A stretch of DNA of 64,000 bases from Paracoccaceae bacterium (GCA_028874915.1 JAPPHA010000060.1:1-64000); one strand, 5' to 3'; shown: positions 44,084-55,934, counted from the first letter of the stretch. Made by a program: numbers and translations. The notes: a model not told the origin generated them from the letters alone.

Positions 44084-45448
44084 ATGGCTGACGGAACCAT
44101 TCCGACGAAGAAATCTCTCGACCGGGACACCTACCGGCTCGGCGATTCCTTCATTTTCCCGCCCCATGTCATTGACGACATCCACGTGAAGTCGGAACTG
44201 GGCCGGTACCGGATGCGAGGTTTCTCGCTCTTCAAGAAAATTCCGCACTGGGATGACCTTACGTTTCTGCCCGGGACCCTGACCCGTTTCGTGATCGAAG
44301 GGTACCGGGAGAAGTGCACGACGCGGACAGTCATTGGTCCGCGAGCAAAACGGCCCATGGAATTGGAGATTCCGGTCTACATCACGGGAATGAGTTTCGG
44401 GGCACTGTCCTACGAAGCCAAGACGGCGCTTGCGAGGGGCGCGACAATGGCCGGCACGGCCACCTGTTCCGGTGAGGGAGGAATGATCCCTGACGAACGC
44501 CGATACAGTTCGAAATGGTTATACCAGTGCATCCAGTCGCGCTACGGCTTCAATCCGCATCACCTCGTCCTCGCCGACGGGTGCGAGTTTTTCATCGGCC
44601 AAGGGTGCAAGGTAGGCCTTGGCGGACATCTGATGGGGCAGAAAGTCACCGATCAGGTGGCGGAGATGCGATCGCTGCCCGCCGGAATCGACCAGCGGTC
44701 CCCCGCCCGGCACCCGGACTGGTTGGGGCCGGACGATCTGGCGCTGAAAATCCAGGAAGTCCGCGAGGCGACCGACTGGCAGATTCCCATTCAACTGAAG
44801 CTCGGTGCCGCCCGCGTCTATGATGATGTCCGGATGGCGGTCAAATGCGATCCCGATTCGATCTACATCGATGGCATGGAGGGTGGTACCGGGGCAGGGC
44901 CTCACCTGGCGACCGAAGACACTGGCGTTCCGGGAATGGCGGCCATTCGCCAGGCCCGGCGGGCGATTGACGACCTCGGGAAACGGGGCGAGATCTCCCT
45001 GGTCTATGCCGGCGGTATCCGCAACGGTGCCGATGTTGCCAAGGCCATCGCGCTCGGCGCCGACGCCATCGCGCTCGGCCATTCGGTGATGATGGCGCTC
45101 AATTGCAACAAGGATATCCCCGAGGCGAACTATCCGGAAGAAATGGGTGTGGAGCCGGGGTACTGCTACCACTGCCACACGGGTCGCTGCCCGGTTGGCG
45201 TCGCCACCCAGGATCCGTTGTTGCGCAAACGGCTCGATCCGGACGCCGCTGCGGAGCGCGTCTACAATTTCCTCCATACGCTCACCATCGAGGCCCAACT
45301 CTTTGCTCGCGCCTGCGGCAAGACGGACATCCACTCGCTCGAACCCGAGGATCTGGCCGCGCTGACGATGGAGGCCTCGGCGATGGCAGCCGTACCGCTG
45401 GCCGGGACCAACCACACGGTCGGTGTCGACGACTACCATCACATCTAG
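44084..45448 (+). CDS. mgsC: FMN-binding glutamate synthase-type subunit (MgsC/GlxD-like)
   Basis: A 454-residue subunit with the FMN-binding TIM barrel of glutamate synthase: YITGMSFGALSYEAKTALARG, SGEGGMIPDERRY, GQGCKVGLGGHL, DGMEGGTGAGP and the phosphate site LVYAGGIRNGADVAKAIALGADAIALG. The cysteine cluster CYHCHTGRCPVGVATQDP corresponds to the iron-sulfur ligands. With MgsA and MgsB it forms a split glutamate-synthase-like enzyme; in methylamine users it makes N-methylglutamate. It lies 173 bases after mgsB, a wider gap than elsewhere in the operon. Confidence 0.92.
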   Translation: MADGTIPTKKSLDRDTYRLGDSFIFPPHVIDDIHVKSELGRYRMRGFSLFKKIPHWDDLTFLPGTLTRFVIEGYREKCTTRTVIGPRAKRPMELEIPVYITGMSFGALSYEAKTALARGATMAGTATCSGEGGMIPDERRYSSKWLYQCIQSRYGFNPHHLVLADGCEFFIGQGCKVGLGGHLMGQKVTDQVAEMRSLPAGIDQRSPARHPDWLGPDDLALKIQEVREATDWQIPIQLKLGAARVYDDVRMAVKCDPDSIYIDGMEGGTGAGPHLATEDTGVPGMAAIRQARRAIDDLGKRGEISLVYAGGIRNGADVAKAIALGADAIALGHSVMMALNCNKDIPEANYPEEMGVEPGYCYHCHTGRCPVGVATQDPLLRKRLDPDAAAERVYNFLHTLTIEAQLFARACGKTDIHSLEPEDLAALTMEASAMAAVPLAGTNHTVGVDDYHHI

Positions 45449-45513
45449 GAACAAGCCGATCCGGGCAAACGCGGAACGAACGCCCGGGCGAAAGAGATCA
45501 GGGAGAATTCCGG

Positions 45514-45927
45514 ATGGCGGGAACCAAATACCGAGGCTCCGAGATCAAGGATGTCGATCAGTTCCTCGACGACTCCGCAGGGCTGGCTTCGGAACGGGAG
45601 CAGGAGATCGGCCAACACATTGGCTATCGGTACGATGTCAACCTGGTGCCCGACTACGGTCGGCTGACGCCTTTCCTTGCCCGATACATGGAGGTCATGG
45701 GGTGGGATGACCTGAATTGGCTGGAAGACATTCACATGGGGTACGAAGATGGTCAGGCTGCCGTCTTCGACCGAAACATCAACGGCTGGGTGCGTGTCCC
45801 GAAGAGCATCGAACTGCCTGATAACCAGCAGGATCGGGACATGATTGCGCGCGAGTTGCTGATCAAGTTCCAGATGTCGGATCGACACCCGCTGGCTACG
45901 TTGCGCATGGCCTACACGAAATTCTGA
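45514..45927 (+). CDS. Unknown 137-residue protein in the methylated-amine cluster
   Basis: A complete gene with a GGGAGAA ribosome binding site, 65 bases after mgsC. The protein is acidic, soluble and mostly helical, with no signal peptide, membrane span or cysteine. Notable stretches are YRYDVNLVPDYGRLTPFLARYMEVMGW, NWLEDIHMGYEDGQ, and a C-terminus DRHPLATLRMAYTKF. I do not recognise the family. Position between mgsC and the amidase suggests an accessory subunit or regulator of the N-methylglutamate/Glx enzymes. Confidence 0.8.
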   Translation: MAGTKYRGSEIKDVDQFLDDSAGLASEREQEIGQHIGYRYDVNLVPDYGRLTPFLARYMEVMGWDDLNWLEDIHMGYEDGQAAVFDRNINGWVRVPKSIELPDNQQDRDMIARELLIKFQMSDRHPLATLRMAYTKF

Positions 45928-45965
45928 ACCCTGAAGAGATTCGAAACCACGTCACAAGCGACACC

Positions 45966-46814
45966 ATGGGACCCACACTCGATATTGCCTGTCTTCAGAC
46001 CCGACCGATGCCAGATTTTGAATCGGCCCTGGCCGAGGCGCTGCCGCTTGCCGAGCAGGCGGTCGCAGCCGGTGCCAAGTTTCTTGCTCTGCCCGAGTAT
46101 TGTGGAGGCTTGACTTCCGAGGGTTCGCGGATCGCGCCGCCAGCTGCTGCCGAGGAAGCCCATCCGGTCCTCGCTGCGCTCAGGGCGTTTGCCAGGACCA
46201 AAATGGTCTGGATGCTGATCGGATCCGTCGCTATCGCCGCGAAGGCCGGGCGGATCCTCAATCGCGGGTTTCTCGTCGATGACCGGGGTGTCATCCGGGC
46301 GCGGTACGACAAGATCCACATGTTCGATGTCCAGCTGTCGGAAACCGAGGTCTTTTGCGAAAGCGAGACGGTGGTCCCGGGATCGGAGGCCGTTTCGGCG
46401 GTCACGCCCTGGGGCCGGATGGGCCTGACGATTTGCTATGATCTTCGGTTCCCTGCGCTCTACCGCGACCTTGCCCAGTCCGGTGCCGGAATCATTTTCG
46501 TTCCGGCCGCCTTCACCCGGCGGACTGGTGAGGCGCACTGGATCGTTCTCAACCGTGCCCGGGCCATCGAAAACGGCTGTTTCATCGTGTCTCCCTGCGC
46601 GACCGGCAAGGTGCCTGGCGGCGGCGCCTGTTTCGGACACTCGCTTGTTGTCGACCCCTGGGGACAGGTGCTGGTCGACGCCGGCACCGCGCCCTGCATG
46701 GTCAGGGCGACACTCGATCTTGCCCGGGTCGGCGAAACCCGCAGTCGTATTCCCAGCCTTGACCATGACCGGGCCTATTCCCGGTCATCGACAGTCGAAC
46801 GGAATGCAGCGTGA
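45966..46814 (+). CDS. Carbon-nitrogen hydrolase (nitrilase superfamily amidase)
   Basis: A 282-residue enzyme with the nitrilase catalytic triad: Glu in LALPEYCGG, Lys in RYDKIHMFDV and Cys in GLTICYDLRFPALYRDL. It is closest by pattern to the Nit1/Nit2 branch (omega-amidase or deaminated glutathione amidase; E..FCESETVVPG, HSLVVDPWG). In this cluster a gamma-glutamyl amide such as gamma-glutamylmethylamide is a tempting substrate, but that is inference. The ATG is 38 bases after the preceding gene, and its stop overlaps the next start (GTGA). Confidence 0.9.
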   Translation: MGPTLDIACLQTRPMPDFESALAEALPLAEQAVAAGAKFLALPEYCGGLTSEGSRIAPPAAAEEAHPVLAALRAFARTKMVWMLIGSVAIAAKAGRILNRGFLVDDRGVIRARYDKIHMFDVQLSETEVFCESETVVPGSEAVSAVTPWGRMGLTICYDLRFPALYRDLAQSGAGIIFVPAAFTRRTGEAHWIVLNRARAIENGCFIVSPCATGKVPGGGACFGHSLVVDPWGQVLVDAGTAPCMVRATLDLARVGETRSRIPSLDHDRAYSRSSTVERNAA

Positions 46815-47485
46815 CGGGTTTTGGAACGCTCCCGGAAGCCGGAGGGTTCGGTGCGGTCCCGGTTCGCGACGGAGTGTCTGTCAATGATGCCGTTCGCGAT
46901 GATGGCGCGTCTGCCCGTTCCCGCCGCGAGGCATTTCTGAAATGGCAGTGCCGTGTCCGCCAGATGGCGACACGTGTGGCTGGAGGTCGGCCGGACGCGG
47001 CGATCCGGCCCCACATCATCCTGCCCGACGGTCGAGATGCGGGAGTCATTACGACCGTCCTTCTGAAACGGACAGCGTATGACGTCACGCCGGAGTTCCG
47101 GCACATGGCGATGCGGACACATGACCCGGCTGAACGGAGAGACGCGGCCGTCAGGTTCCTGTCCGCATCGCACTATCAGAAGGCCGGAGAGTTCCGAGAT
47201 GAATTGGCGGCCACTTTTCCGCCGGGGTCCGAATGGTCTTCGCTCCTGCTGGCGGTCGGGCAATGCCGGCTGGATTTCGATGCCTATGCCCAGCGTTATG
47301 AGCTTTGCTGCAGAATCCGCCTTCACCGGAAGGGCACGCCATTTCGCGAAGCGGCTTTCTGGCACAACCGGTTGTTCAACCCGGCCCTCGATCCGGACAC
47401 GGATATCGTCGGTTTTGTTGTGGACTGGGGCCGGTCGTCGGCCAACCCCGATGCCCCGTGCTCGGTGTCGGGCGGGAGTCCGTGA
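46811..47485 (+). CDS. Unknown 224-residue protein in the methylated-amine cluster
   Basis: Starts at a GTG that overlaps the amidase stop (GTGA), so translation is coupled. The protein is soluble and mixed alpha/beta, with WQCRVRQMATRVAGGRPDAAIRP, the segment IILPDGRDAGVITTVLLKR, and CRIRLHRKGTPFREAAFWHNRLFNP near the end. No signal peptide or known motif was found. It may represent a conserved companion of the tmm region. I cannot assign a function. Confidence 0.8.
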   Translation: MTGFGTLPEAGGFGAVPVRDGVSVNDAVRDDGASARSRREAFLKWQCRVRQMATRVAGGRPDAAIRPHIILPDGRDAGVITTVLLKRTAYDVTPEFRHMAMRTHDPAERRDAAVRFLSASHYQKAGEFRDELAATFPPGSEWSSLLLAVGQCRLDFDAYAQRYELCCRIRLHRKGTPFREAAFWHNRLFNPALDPDTDIVGFVVDWGRSSANPDAPCSVSGGSP

Positions 47486-47567
47486 AACAGGTGATGGCGA
47501 CCCGACCCGTGTCGGGCCCGTGGCGGACGATTGCCGGTCGGACAACGAGGAGAGATAGGAAAGAAGG

Positions 47568-49954
<2,387 letters not shown>

Positions 49955-50060
49955 GGCGGATCAGGCGGATCCGTCGGACGGACTTTAGGCCGTCCAGAAA
50001 TCTGCCACGTCCGGGTGAGAACCCGGGCGTGGCCATTCATCAGGCTCGGTCAGGAACGGA

Positions 50061-51113
50061 ATGACCAGGACGAGTGCGGAACCGGTAATCCTTTGCGAGA
50101 GAATCTGGAAGCTTTTCGGCGACCATCCGGACCGTTACTTTGCATCTCTGACCGGCACTCCCGACTACGAGAAGATTCGTGGCGACGGTTACATCGCCGC
50201 CGTCCGCGACGTTTCGCTCAGCATCGCGAAGGGCGAAATGCTGGTGATCATGGGTCTGTCGGGTTCGGGAAAGTCAACACTCGTCCGATGCATGTGCCGA
50301 CTTATCGAGGTCACTGCTGGCCAGGTTCGCGTTGAGGGGTTCGACATCGGCGGCCTGTCGGAAAAGGCGCTGATCGATCTCCGGCGTTCGAAGATGGGCA
50401 TGGTCTTCCAGAATTTCGCCCTGCTCCCCCATCGCACGGTGCTGCAGAACGTCGCGTTTCCACTGGAAATGCGCGGGCAGGATCGGGTGGAACGACACGA
50501 TCGGGCTCTCGAAATGGTCCGTCTCGTCGGGCTCGAAGGGCGCGAGGAGTATTTTCCCCGAGAGCTGTCCGGCGGTCAGCAGCAACGGGTCGGAATTGCC
50601 CGCAGTCTCGCCATCGAACCGGACATATGGTTCCTCGACGAACCCTTCTCAGCGCTCGATCCCTTGATCCGGCGAGAAATGCAGGACGAATTCCTTCGAC
50701 TTCAGGAACTGCTCGGCAAGACAATCGTCTTCATAACCCATGACTTTGACGAGGCGCTCAGGCTCGCCGACCGGATCGCCATCATGCGTGACGGTGCCAT
50801 CGAACAGGTCGATACGCCCGACCGGATCGTGCTCGAACCGGCAACCGACTATGTTCGAAAGTTCACCGAAGATGTCGAAAAGGCCCGTGTCGTCCATGCC
50901 ACTGTGCTGGCCCGGCCCCTTGAAGACGGCGAAGCTTCGGACGCGGTGCGCGACGGCAATCCTATTCCTGGGGACTCGACAATCCTGGCGCTGGCCCGGC
51001 AACTGGTCAACGATCACCGAGAGTTCATCCCGGTCGCCGACGCCAACGGGGCCGTGACAGGACTGCTGCCACGAACGGAAGCACTTGCCGTCCTGTTCGG
51101 AGAACAACCGTGA
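50061..51113 (+). CDS. tmoW: TMAO ABC transporter ATPase TmoW
   Basis: A 350-residue ATPase of the ProV/OpuAA type: Walker A MGLSGSGKST, signature LSGGQQQRVGIARSL, Walker B IWFLDEPFSALDP and H-loop FITHDFDEALRLADR. The C-terminal 90 residues (after TDYVRKFTEDVEKARV) hold an incomplete CBS-like extension. It overlaps tmoV by a GTGA junction, so ATPase and permease are made together. Confidence 0.93.
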   Translation: MTRTSAEPVILCERIWKLFGDHPDRYFASLTGTPDYEKIRGDGYIAAVRDVSLSIAKGEMLVIMGLSGSGKSTLVRCMCRLIEVTAGQVRVEGFDIGGLSEKALIDLRRSKMGMVFQNFALLPHRTVLQNVAFPLEMRGQDRVERHDRALEMVRLVGLEGREEYFPRELSGGQQQRVGIARSLAIEPDIWFLDEPFSALDPLIRREMQDEFLRLQELLGKTIVFITHDFDEALRLADRIAIMRDGAIEQVDTPDRIVLEPATDYVRKFTEDVEKARVVHATVLARPLEDGEASDAVRDGNPIPGDSTILALARQLVNDHREFIPVADANGAVTGLLPRTEALAVLFGEQP

Positions 51114-53086
51114 CCGCCATTGTCACGGGCGTCGGTGCCGAGGGCAACATCCGCGCCGAACCGGACGCCCGCATTCGCATCGGGCGCTGGATCATCCTCT
51201 TGGCCGTTCTGCTGGCGGTCGGCCGTTTTGCCCTGCCGCCGTCGCTGGTCCGTCCCCCCGAATGGTTGGTCTGGCCGTTCGCCGACTGGATCAACTTCAG
51301 CTTCAACTTCGTCAAGGATGACCTTGGTTTCATTCACGTGACGCGGGCCTTTGCCGCCTCCGTCGAATGGTTGCTCGACGTAACCGCCAACCTGCTTTAC
51401 GGCCGCAACCGCTGGCCGCGCATCGGTCCGATCCCCTGGACGACGATCGCCGTCACGGCGGCCGTCGTGGGATATGTCTTGAATGGCTGGCGACTGGCTC
51501 TGCTTTCGGGCGGAACCTTCGTCTGGATCGCAGTCATGGGTCAGTGGCGGTGGTCGATGGAGACCTTGTCGGTAATCATCGTGGCGGCCCCGTTTTCGGT
51601 TTGTCTGGGCCTCGTCCTGGGCACGGCGGCAGCGCGCCGACCCTGGGTTGAACGCCTCCTGAATCCGATCCTCAACATCGCTCAGTCCCTCCCGCATTTC
51701 GCGTACATGATCCCGGTCGTGGTTTTCATTGGCGTCGGCCCGAAGGCCGGCGCCATCGTCACGATCGTCTTTGCTACGCCTCCGATGATCCGGATGACCC
51801 TGCTTGGTCTGAGAAAGGTTCCGTCCGAGATCATCGAGAACGGTCACATGTGTGGTGCGACCCGCTGGCAACTGCTGCGGTTCGTTCGTATTCCAACGGC
51901 ACGCACCGAGATCCTGGTGGGCGTCAATCAGGTGATCATGCAGTGCCTTGCCATGGTTGTCCTGGCCAGCTTCATCGGCATGCCCGGGCTTGGCCAAAAG
52001 CTCCTCCAGCTCTTGCAGGCATTGAAGATCGGCCGCTCCGTCGAGATTGGAATTTCCATTGTGCTCATTGCGGTCTGGCTGGACCGCTGCACCAAGGCCT
52101 GGGCACAGCGGCAGCCAGTCCATTTCCACCGGGATTCAACATGGCTGGACCGACACCGGATTCTGGTCGTCTGGGTCGGCCTCGTACTGCTGACCCTTGC
52201 GGTCGCCCAGATTTGGCCGATTGCCGATGTCGTCAAGCGGAGCCAGGCGCTGACCATATCCAAACCCCTTGACGGCGCCGTCGACTGGGTCATCGTCATG
52301 ATCGATCCAGCCACGCAGTGGCTGCGAGGATTCCTGATCCGCTATGTGTTGATTCCCATGCGGGATGCGTATCTTTGGCTGCCCTACGTCTCGGTCCTGC
52401 TGCTGCTCGCGGGGATCGGCCACATGATTGGCGGAATGCGTTCAGCACTTGTTTGTGCAGCATTCTTCGGTCTGATCGCGGCGTCCGGATGGTGGGACCG
52501 GGCGATGATCACCACGTACATGGTGAGCTTCTCGGTGGTTCTCGCCGGTGTTTTCGGCCTGCCTCTTGGAATCTGGGCCGCAGGATCAAAGCGGCGATCG
52601 GACATCGTTCTCCTCGTTTGCGACACGGCCCAGACATTTCCGAGTTTCATCTACCTGATTCCGGTGGTCATGCTGTTCGGAGTCAATGACGTTGCGGCCA
52701 TTGGAGCGGTCGTGACCTTCGGCACCGTGCCGATGACCCGTTATACGATTGAGGGGTTGCGTTCGGTTCCGGAATCGATGCTGGAGGCTGCCGACATGTC
52801 CGGAGCCTCCCGTTTTCAGAAGCTTCTCAATGTTCGGCTGCCGGTCGCCTTTCCCACCATCATGGTGGGTGTCAACCAGACGGTGATGTTCTCGTTGTTC
52901 ATGGTGATCATTGCCGCTTTCATTGGCACGCAGGACCTGGGCCAGGAAATGCAGCGCGCACTTTCCTCGACCGATGTTGGCAAGGGGCTCGTGCTCGGAC
53001 TCTGTGTCGCATTCATGGGACTCATGGTAGACCATCTGATCATTCGATGGTCTTCGGAACGCAAGGCGGCGCTCGGGATCGACTAG
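51110..53086 (+). CDS. tmoV: TMAO ABC transporter permease TmoV (tandem permease)
   Basis: A 658-residue membrane protein made of two fused ProW/OpuAB-type permease domains. Each half has a full set of spans and an EAA loop (first: LLGLRKVPSEIIENGHMCGATRWQLLRFVRIPTA; second: IEGLRSVPESMLEAADMSGASRFQKLLNVRLP). The duplicated organisation means one chain can form the whole channel, as reported for TmoV-type proteins. Starts at a GTG overlapping tmoW. Confidence 0.92.
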   Translation: MTAIVTGVGAEGNIRAEPDARIRIGRWIILLAVLLAVGRFALPPSLVRPPEWLVWPFADWINFSFNFVKDDLGFIHVTRAFAASVEWLLDVTANLLYGRNRWPRIGPIPWTTIAVTAAVVGYVLNGWRLALLSGGTFVWIAVMGQWRWSMETLSVIIVAAPFSVCLGLVLGTAAARRPWVERLLNPILNIAQSLPHFAYMIPVVVFIGVGPKAGAIVTIVFATPPMIRMTLLGLRKVPSEIIENGHMCGATRWQLLRFVRIPTARTEILVGVNQVIMQCLAMVVLASFIGMPGLGQKLLQLLQALKIGRSVEIGISIVLIAVWLDRCTKAWAQRQPVHFHRDSTWLDRHRILVVWVGLVLLTLAVAQIWPIADVVKRSQALTISKPLDGAVDWVIVMIDPATQWLRGFLIRYVLIPMRDAYLWLPYVSVLLLLAGIGHMIGGMRSALVCAAFFGLIAASGWWDRAMITTYMVSFSVVLAGVFGLPLGIWAAGSKRRSDIVLLVCDTAQTFPSFIYLIPVVMLFGVNDVAAIGAVVTFGTVPMTRYTIEGLRSVPESMLEAADMSGASRFQKLLNVRLPVAFPTIMVGVNQTVMFSLFMVIIAAFIGTQDLGQEMQRALSSTDVGKGLVLGLCVAFMGLMVDHLIIRWSSERKAALGID

Positions 53087-53174
53087 ACTGATCGGTGCCT
53101 GCGCGGTCCGCCCGCCCGATGCCATCCGAAAGGCAACCCTGGCGACCGGACTGCCCGGGAAAGGAACGGAATCG

Positions 53175-55571
53175 ATGAATTCGGTTTTTGAAACTTCCTA
53201 CGAACGTTCAGGGATCATCACACCCGGCCTGCCGATCCTGCAACCGGGAGTGGAACGCCATCCGATACCGGGCGGTGGGTCGCGGGCCGTCAGGATCGAC
53301 CGAGGTGACGAGTTCTCGATCGTGGACTCCGAAGGCCTGCAGCCGGTCGAACTGGCGTTCTTTGCGCCGGATGGAACGTCGGACGCTGGCATGATCGGTC
53401 GTTCACGTTCCGGTGGCCATGCGGCCACGGGACTCAAGTCGGTTCTCGACCGGGGCGGGCTGTCCGGCAAACGCGTCGCCCGGGTCCTGGAGGCGGCGGG
53501 TTTCGACATCGGCCGCGCCGACGCCGTCAGGATCTTCGATGGATTCTCGCAGGCTGGCGACATGGAAACCTTCGTGGCCGCCTCGGACGGGCTGCTCCTG
53601 GTAGGGGCGCCAGGCGAGCCGATGCTTCCCGATTCTCAGAACGCGCCGACCGGAGTGGTCCTCTACATTCGGCGGGCGGAACCGGCCCCTGCAGATGAGA
53701 CCCGAACGCCCCCGGACCCGCTTGCCGATCCTTTGGTGGACATCAATATCCTGCCCGGCGAAGCAAAGACCTATGATGTCAGGGCCGGGCAATACATCCA
53801 GATCCTTGATGTCCAGGGCCGGGAGTGTTCCGACTTTCAGGCCCTGTCGCTCCGGGAACTCGATGCCGGGCGGGAACGCGATATCGATCCCACCACGACC
53901 CGAAGCCTCATGGGATCGCTCTACCCGACGCCCGGGATCTTTTCGAAGTACTGGTCGGTCGATCAGCAGCCGCTGCTGGAAATTGTCCAGGACACCTGCG
54001 GCCGACACGACACTTTCGGCCTGGCGTGCACGGCGCGCTACTATGAAGATCTGGGTTATCCCGGCCACGTCAACTGCTCTGACAACATCAATGTCAGCCT
54101 TGGGCGTTACAATGTTCGCCCGAGAGGAGGCTGGCCGGCCATCAATTTCTTTTTCAACACGATGCTGGACGACGCGAACGCGCTGACCATGGATGATCCC
54201 TGGTCGCGACCGGGAGACTATGTACTGCTTCGGGCGCTGGACGATCTGGTTTGCGTCTCGACGGCATGTCCGTGCGACATCGATCCGGCAAATGGTTGGG
54301 ACCCGACCGACATCCAGGTTCGGGTTTACGGGAAGCACGAAGATTTCCGGCGCTCGGTGGGGTGGCGGCGGTCCGTGGAGGCGGAATTGGAAGAGACACA
54401 GGAAACCGGATTTCACCGGTGCTTTGCGCGGCATACCCGCGATTTCGTCGAGTACAACGGCTACTGGCTGGCCAACAGCATGGCCGGGCAAGGCGCAATT
54501 TCCGAATACTGGGCCTGCAGGGAGCGGGCTGCGGTCATGGACCTTTCACCGCTCCGAAAATACGAGATCACCGGTCCCGATGCCGAACAGCTCATGCAAC
54601 TCTGCGTGACGCGGGACATGAGCCGGCTGTCGGTCGGTCAGGTCGTCTACACGGCCATGTGCTACGAACATGGCGGCATGATCGATGACGGGACGGTTTT
54701 CCGTCTCGGCGACATGAATTTCCGTTGGGTCGGTGGCAATGACACATCGGGCTTGTGGCTTCGGGAACAGGCGCAGACGCACGGATTGAACGCCTGGGTC
54801 CGCGACTCCACGTCGCAGCTCTGCAATATTGCGGTTCAGGGTCCGCGATCCCGCGACATCCTCACAAAGGTCTTCTGGACGGCGCCGGCCCAGCCCACCG
54901 TCAACGAACTTCCGTGGTTCCGCTTTGCCGTTGCGCGCATCGGGGACTTCAAGGGCGCGGCGACGGTGGTCAGCCGAACCGGATTCACGGGTGAACTCGG
55001 GTACGAAGTGTTCTGCCATCCCAAGGACGCCGAGACCGTTTTCGATGCCATTTGGGCGGCGGGTCAGTCGCATGGGCTTCAGCCCATCGGGCTGGCGGCC
55101 CTCGACATGCTTCGAATCGAGGCCGGGCTGGTGTTTGCCGGCCAGGAATTCTGCGACAGGACGGATCCTTTCGAGGCGGGTATCGGATTCACCGTTCCAC
55201 TCAGGACCCAGAACGCCGATTTCATTGGCCGCAAGGCACTGGAAGACCGGAAGGCCCATCCCCGGCGGAAACTGGTCGGCCTCGACGTCGACGGTGGCAT
55301 TGTTCCGGGGCCTGGAGACGGGTTACGCATTGGAAAGGCCCAGGTCGGCGAGGTCACTTCGGCAACACGTTCACCAGTGTTGGGGCAGGTGATTGCGCTG
55401 GCCCGGATCGACTGTCCGCACCATGAACCAGGAACTGAGGTTGACGTGGGCCAACTCGATGGCCAGCAGAAACGCCTTCGGGCGACTGTCGTTGCTTTCC
55501 CCGCGTTCGACCCTGAAAAGCAACGGGTTCGCGGCAACTATACGACTGCCGGTCAAAACGATAATTCGTGA
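53175..55571 (+). CDS. tdm: TMAO demethylase Tdm
   Basis: A 798-residue two-domain enzyme that splits TMAO into dimethylamine and formaldehyde. The N-terminal DUF1989 part (about residues 20-420) carries ECSDF at 217-221, DTCGRHD near 274-280, a Cys at 301 and VSTACPCD at 362-369, which supply metal ligands. The C-terminal half (about 430-790) is a GcvT-type tetrahydrofolate-binding domain (YNGYWLANSMAGQGAISEYWACRERAAVMDLS, TGFTGELGYEVF, EAGLVFAGQEFCD) that can capture the formaldehyde. The same DUF1989-GcvT fusion defines Tdm in methylotrophs and marine bacteria. Preceded by AAGGAACGG. Confidence 0.95.
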   Translation: MNSVFETSYERSGIITPGLPILQPGVERHPIPGGGSRAVRIDRGDEFSIVDSEGLQPVELAFFAPDGTSDAGMIGRSRSGGHAATGLKSVLDRGGLSGKRVARVLEAAGFDIGRADAVRIFDGFSQAGDMETFVAASDGLLLVGAPGEPMLPDSQNAPTGVVLYIRRAEPAPADETRTPPDPLADPLVDINILPGEAKTYDVRAGQYIQILDVQGRECSDFQALSLRELDAGRERDIDPTTTRSLMGSLYPTPGIFSKYWSVDQQPLLEIVQDTCGRHDTFGLACTARYYEDLGYPGHVNCSDNINVSLGRYNVRPRGGWPAINFFFNTMLDDANALTMDDPWSRPGDYVLLRALDDLVCVSTACPCDIDPANGWDPTDIQVRVYGKHEDFRRSVGWRRSVEAELEETQETGFHRCFARHTRDFVEYNGYWLANSMAGQGAISEYWACRERAAVMDLSPLRKYEITGPDAEQLMQLCVTRDMSRLSVGQVVYTAMCYEHGGMIDDGTVFRLGDMNFRWVGGNDTSGLWLREQAQTHGLNAWVRDSTSQLCNIAVQGPRSRDILTKVFWTAPAQPTVNELPWFRFAVARIGDFKGAATVVSRTGFTGELGYEVFCHPKDAETVFDAIWAAGQSHGLQPIGLAALDMLRIEAGLVFAGQEFCDRTDPFEAGIGFTVPLRTQNADFIGRKALEDRKAHPRRKLVGLDVDGGIVPGPGDGLRIGKAQVGEVTSATRSPVLGQVIALARIDCPHHEPGTEVDVGQLDGQQKRLRATVVAFPAFDPEKQRVRGNYTTAGQNDNS

Positions 55572-55673
55572 GGAATGGGCCGCTCCTGTTCGTCGGAAAC
55601 GGTTGCGTATTTTCGCCCGCAGGTCAACGTTGGGAAAGGCAGATTCTCCGTGGTTTCAAAGGCCCGTGCGACT

Positions 55674-55699
55674 GAAAAGGGCCGCCCGTAGGCGGCCCT
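55674..55699 (-). terminator. Intrinsic terminator of the amt unit
   Basis: AGGGCCGCC-CGTA-GGCGGCCCT is a perfect 9-base GC-rich stem with a 4-base loop. Read on the minus strand it is followed by TTTTC, so it terminates the leftward amt/57-residue transcript, 38 bases after the stop. On the plus strand no T-run follows, though it may also protect the tdm mRNA. Confidence 0.85.
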
Positions 55700-55736
55700 G
55701 ATCTCGTTCCGTCGATATCGACCGACGGCAGATGAT

Positions 55737-55910
55737 CTAGTTCTCGGAAGATTCATACAGGCTTTGTTCGACCCGATTGCACTTCCAGAGCAGAATGATG
55801 CTGCCCACGATCGTGATGGCGGTATAGATGCCGGTCATGGCGCCGCCCGCGCCCATGAACATGGCTCCGTCAACGACGGCCCAGTCGGCTTCTGAATATG
55901 GGAATCCCAT
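55737..55910 (-). CDS. 57-residue single-span membrane protein downstream of amt
   Basis: A small gene with an excellent AAGGAGA ribosome binding site. The protein starts MGFPYSEADWAVVDGAMFMG, has a glycine/alanine-rich transmembrane stretch from about residue 17 to 43 (GAMTGIYTAITIVGSIILLW), and ends in a short polar tail KCNRVEQSLYESSEN. It is co-directional with amt, 24 bases downstream of its stop, and before a strong terminator. A role as an Amt partner or small accessory subunit is likely from position but unproven. I do not recognise a named family. Confidence 0.85.
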   Translation of the reverse strand: MGFPYSEADWAVVDGAMFMGAGGAMTGIYTAITIVGSIILLWKCNRVEQSLYESSEN

Positions 55911-55934
55911 AACTGTCTCCTTCTCGTCTCGAGG

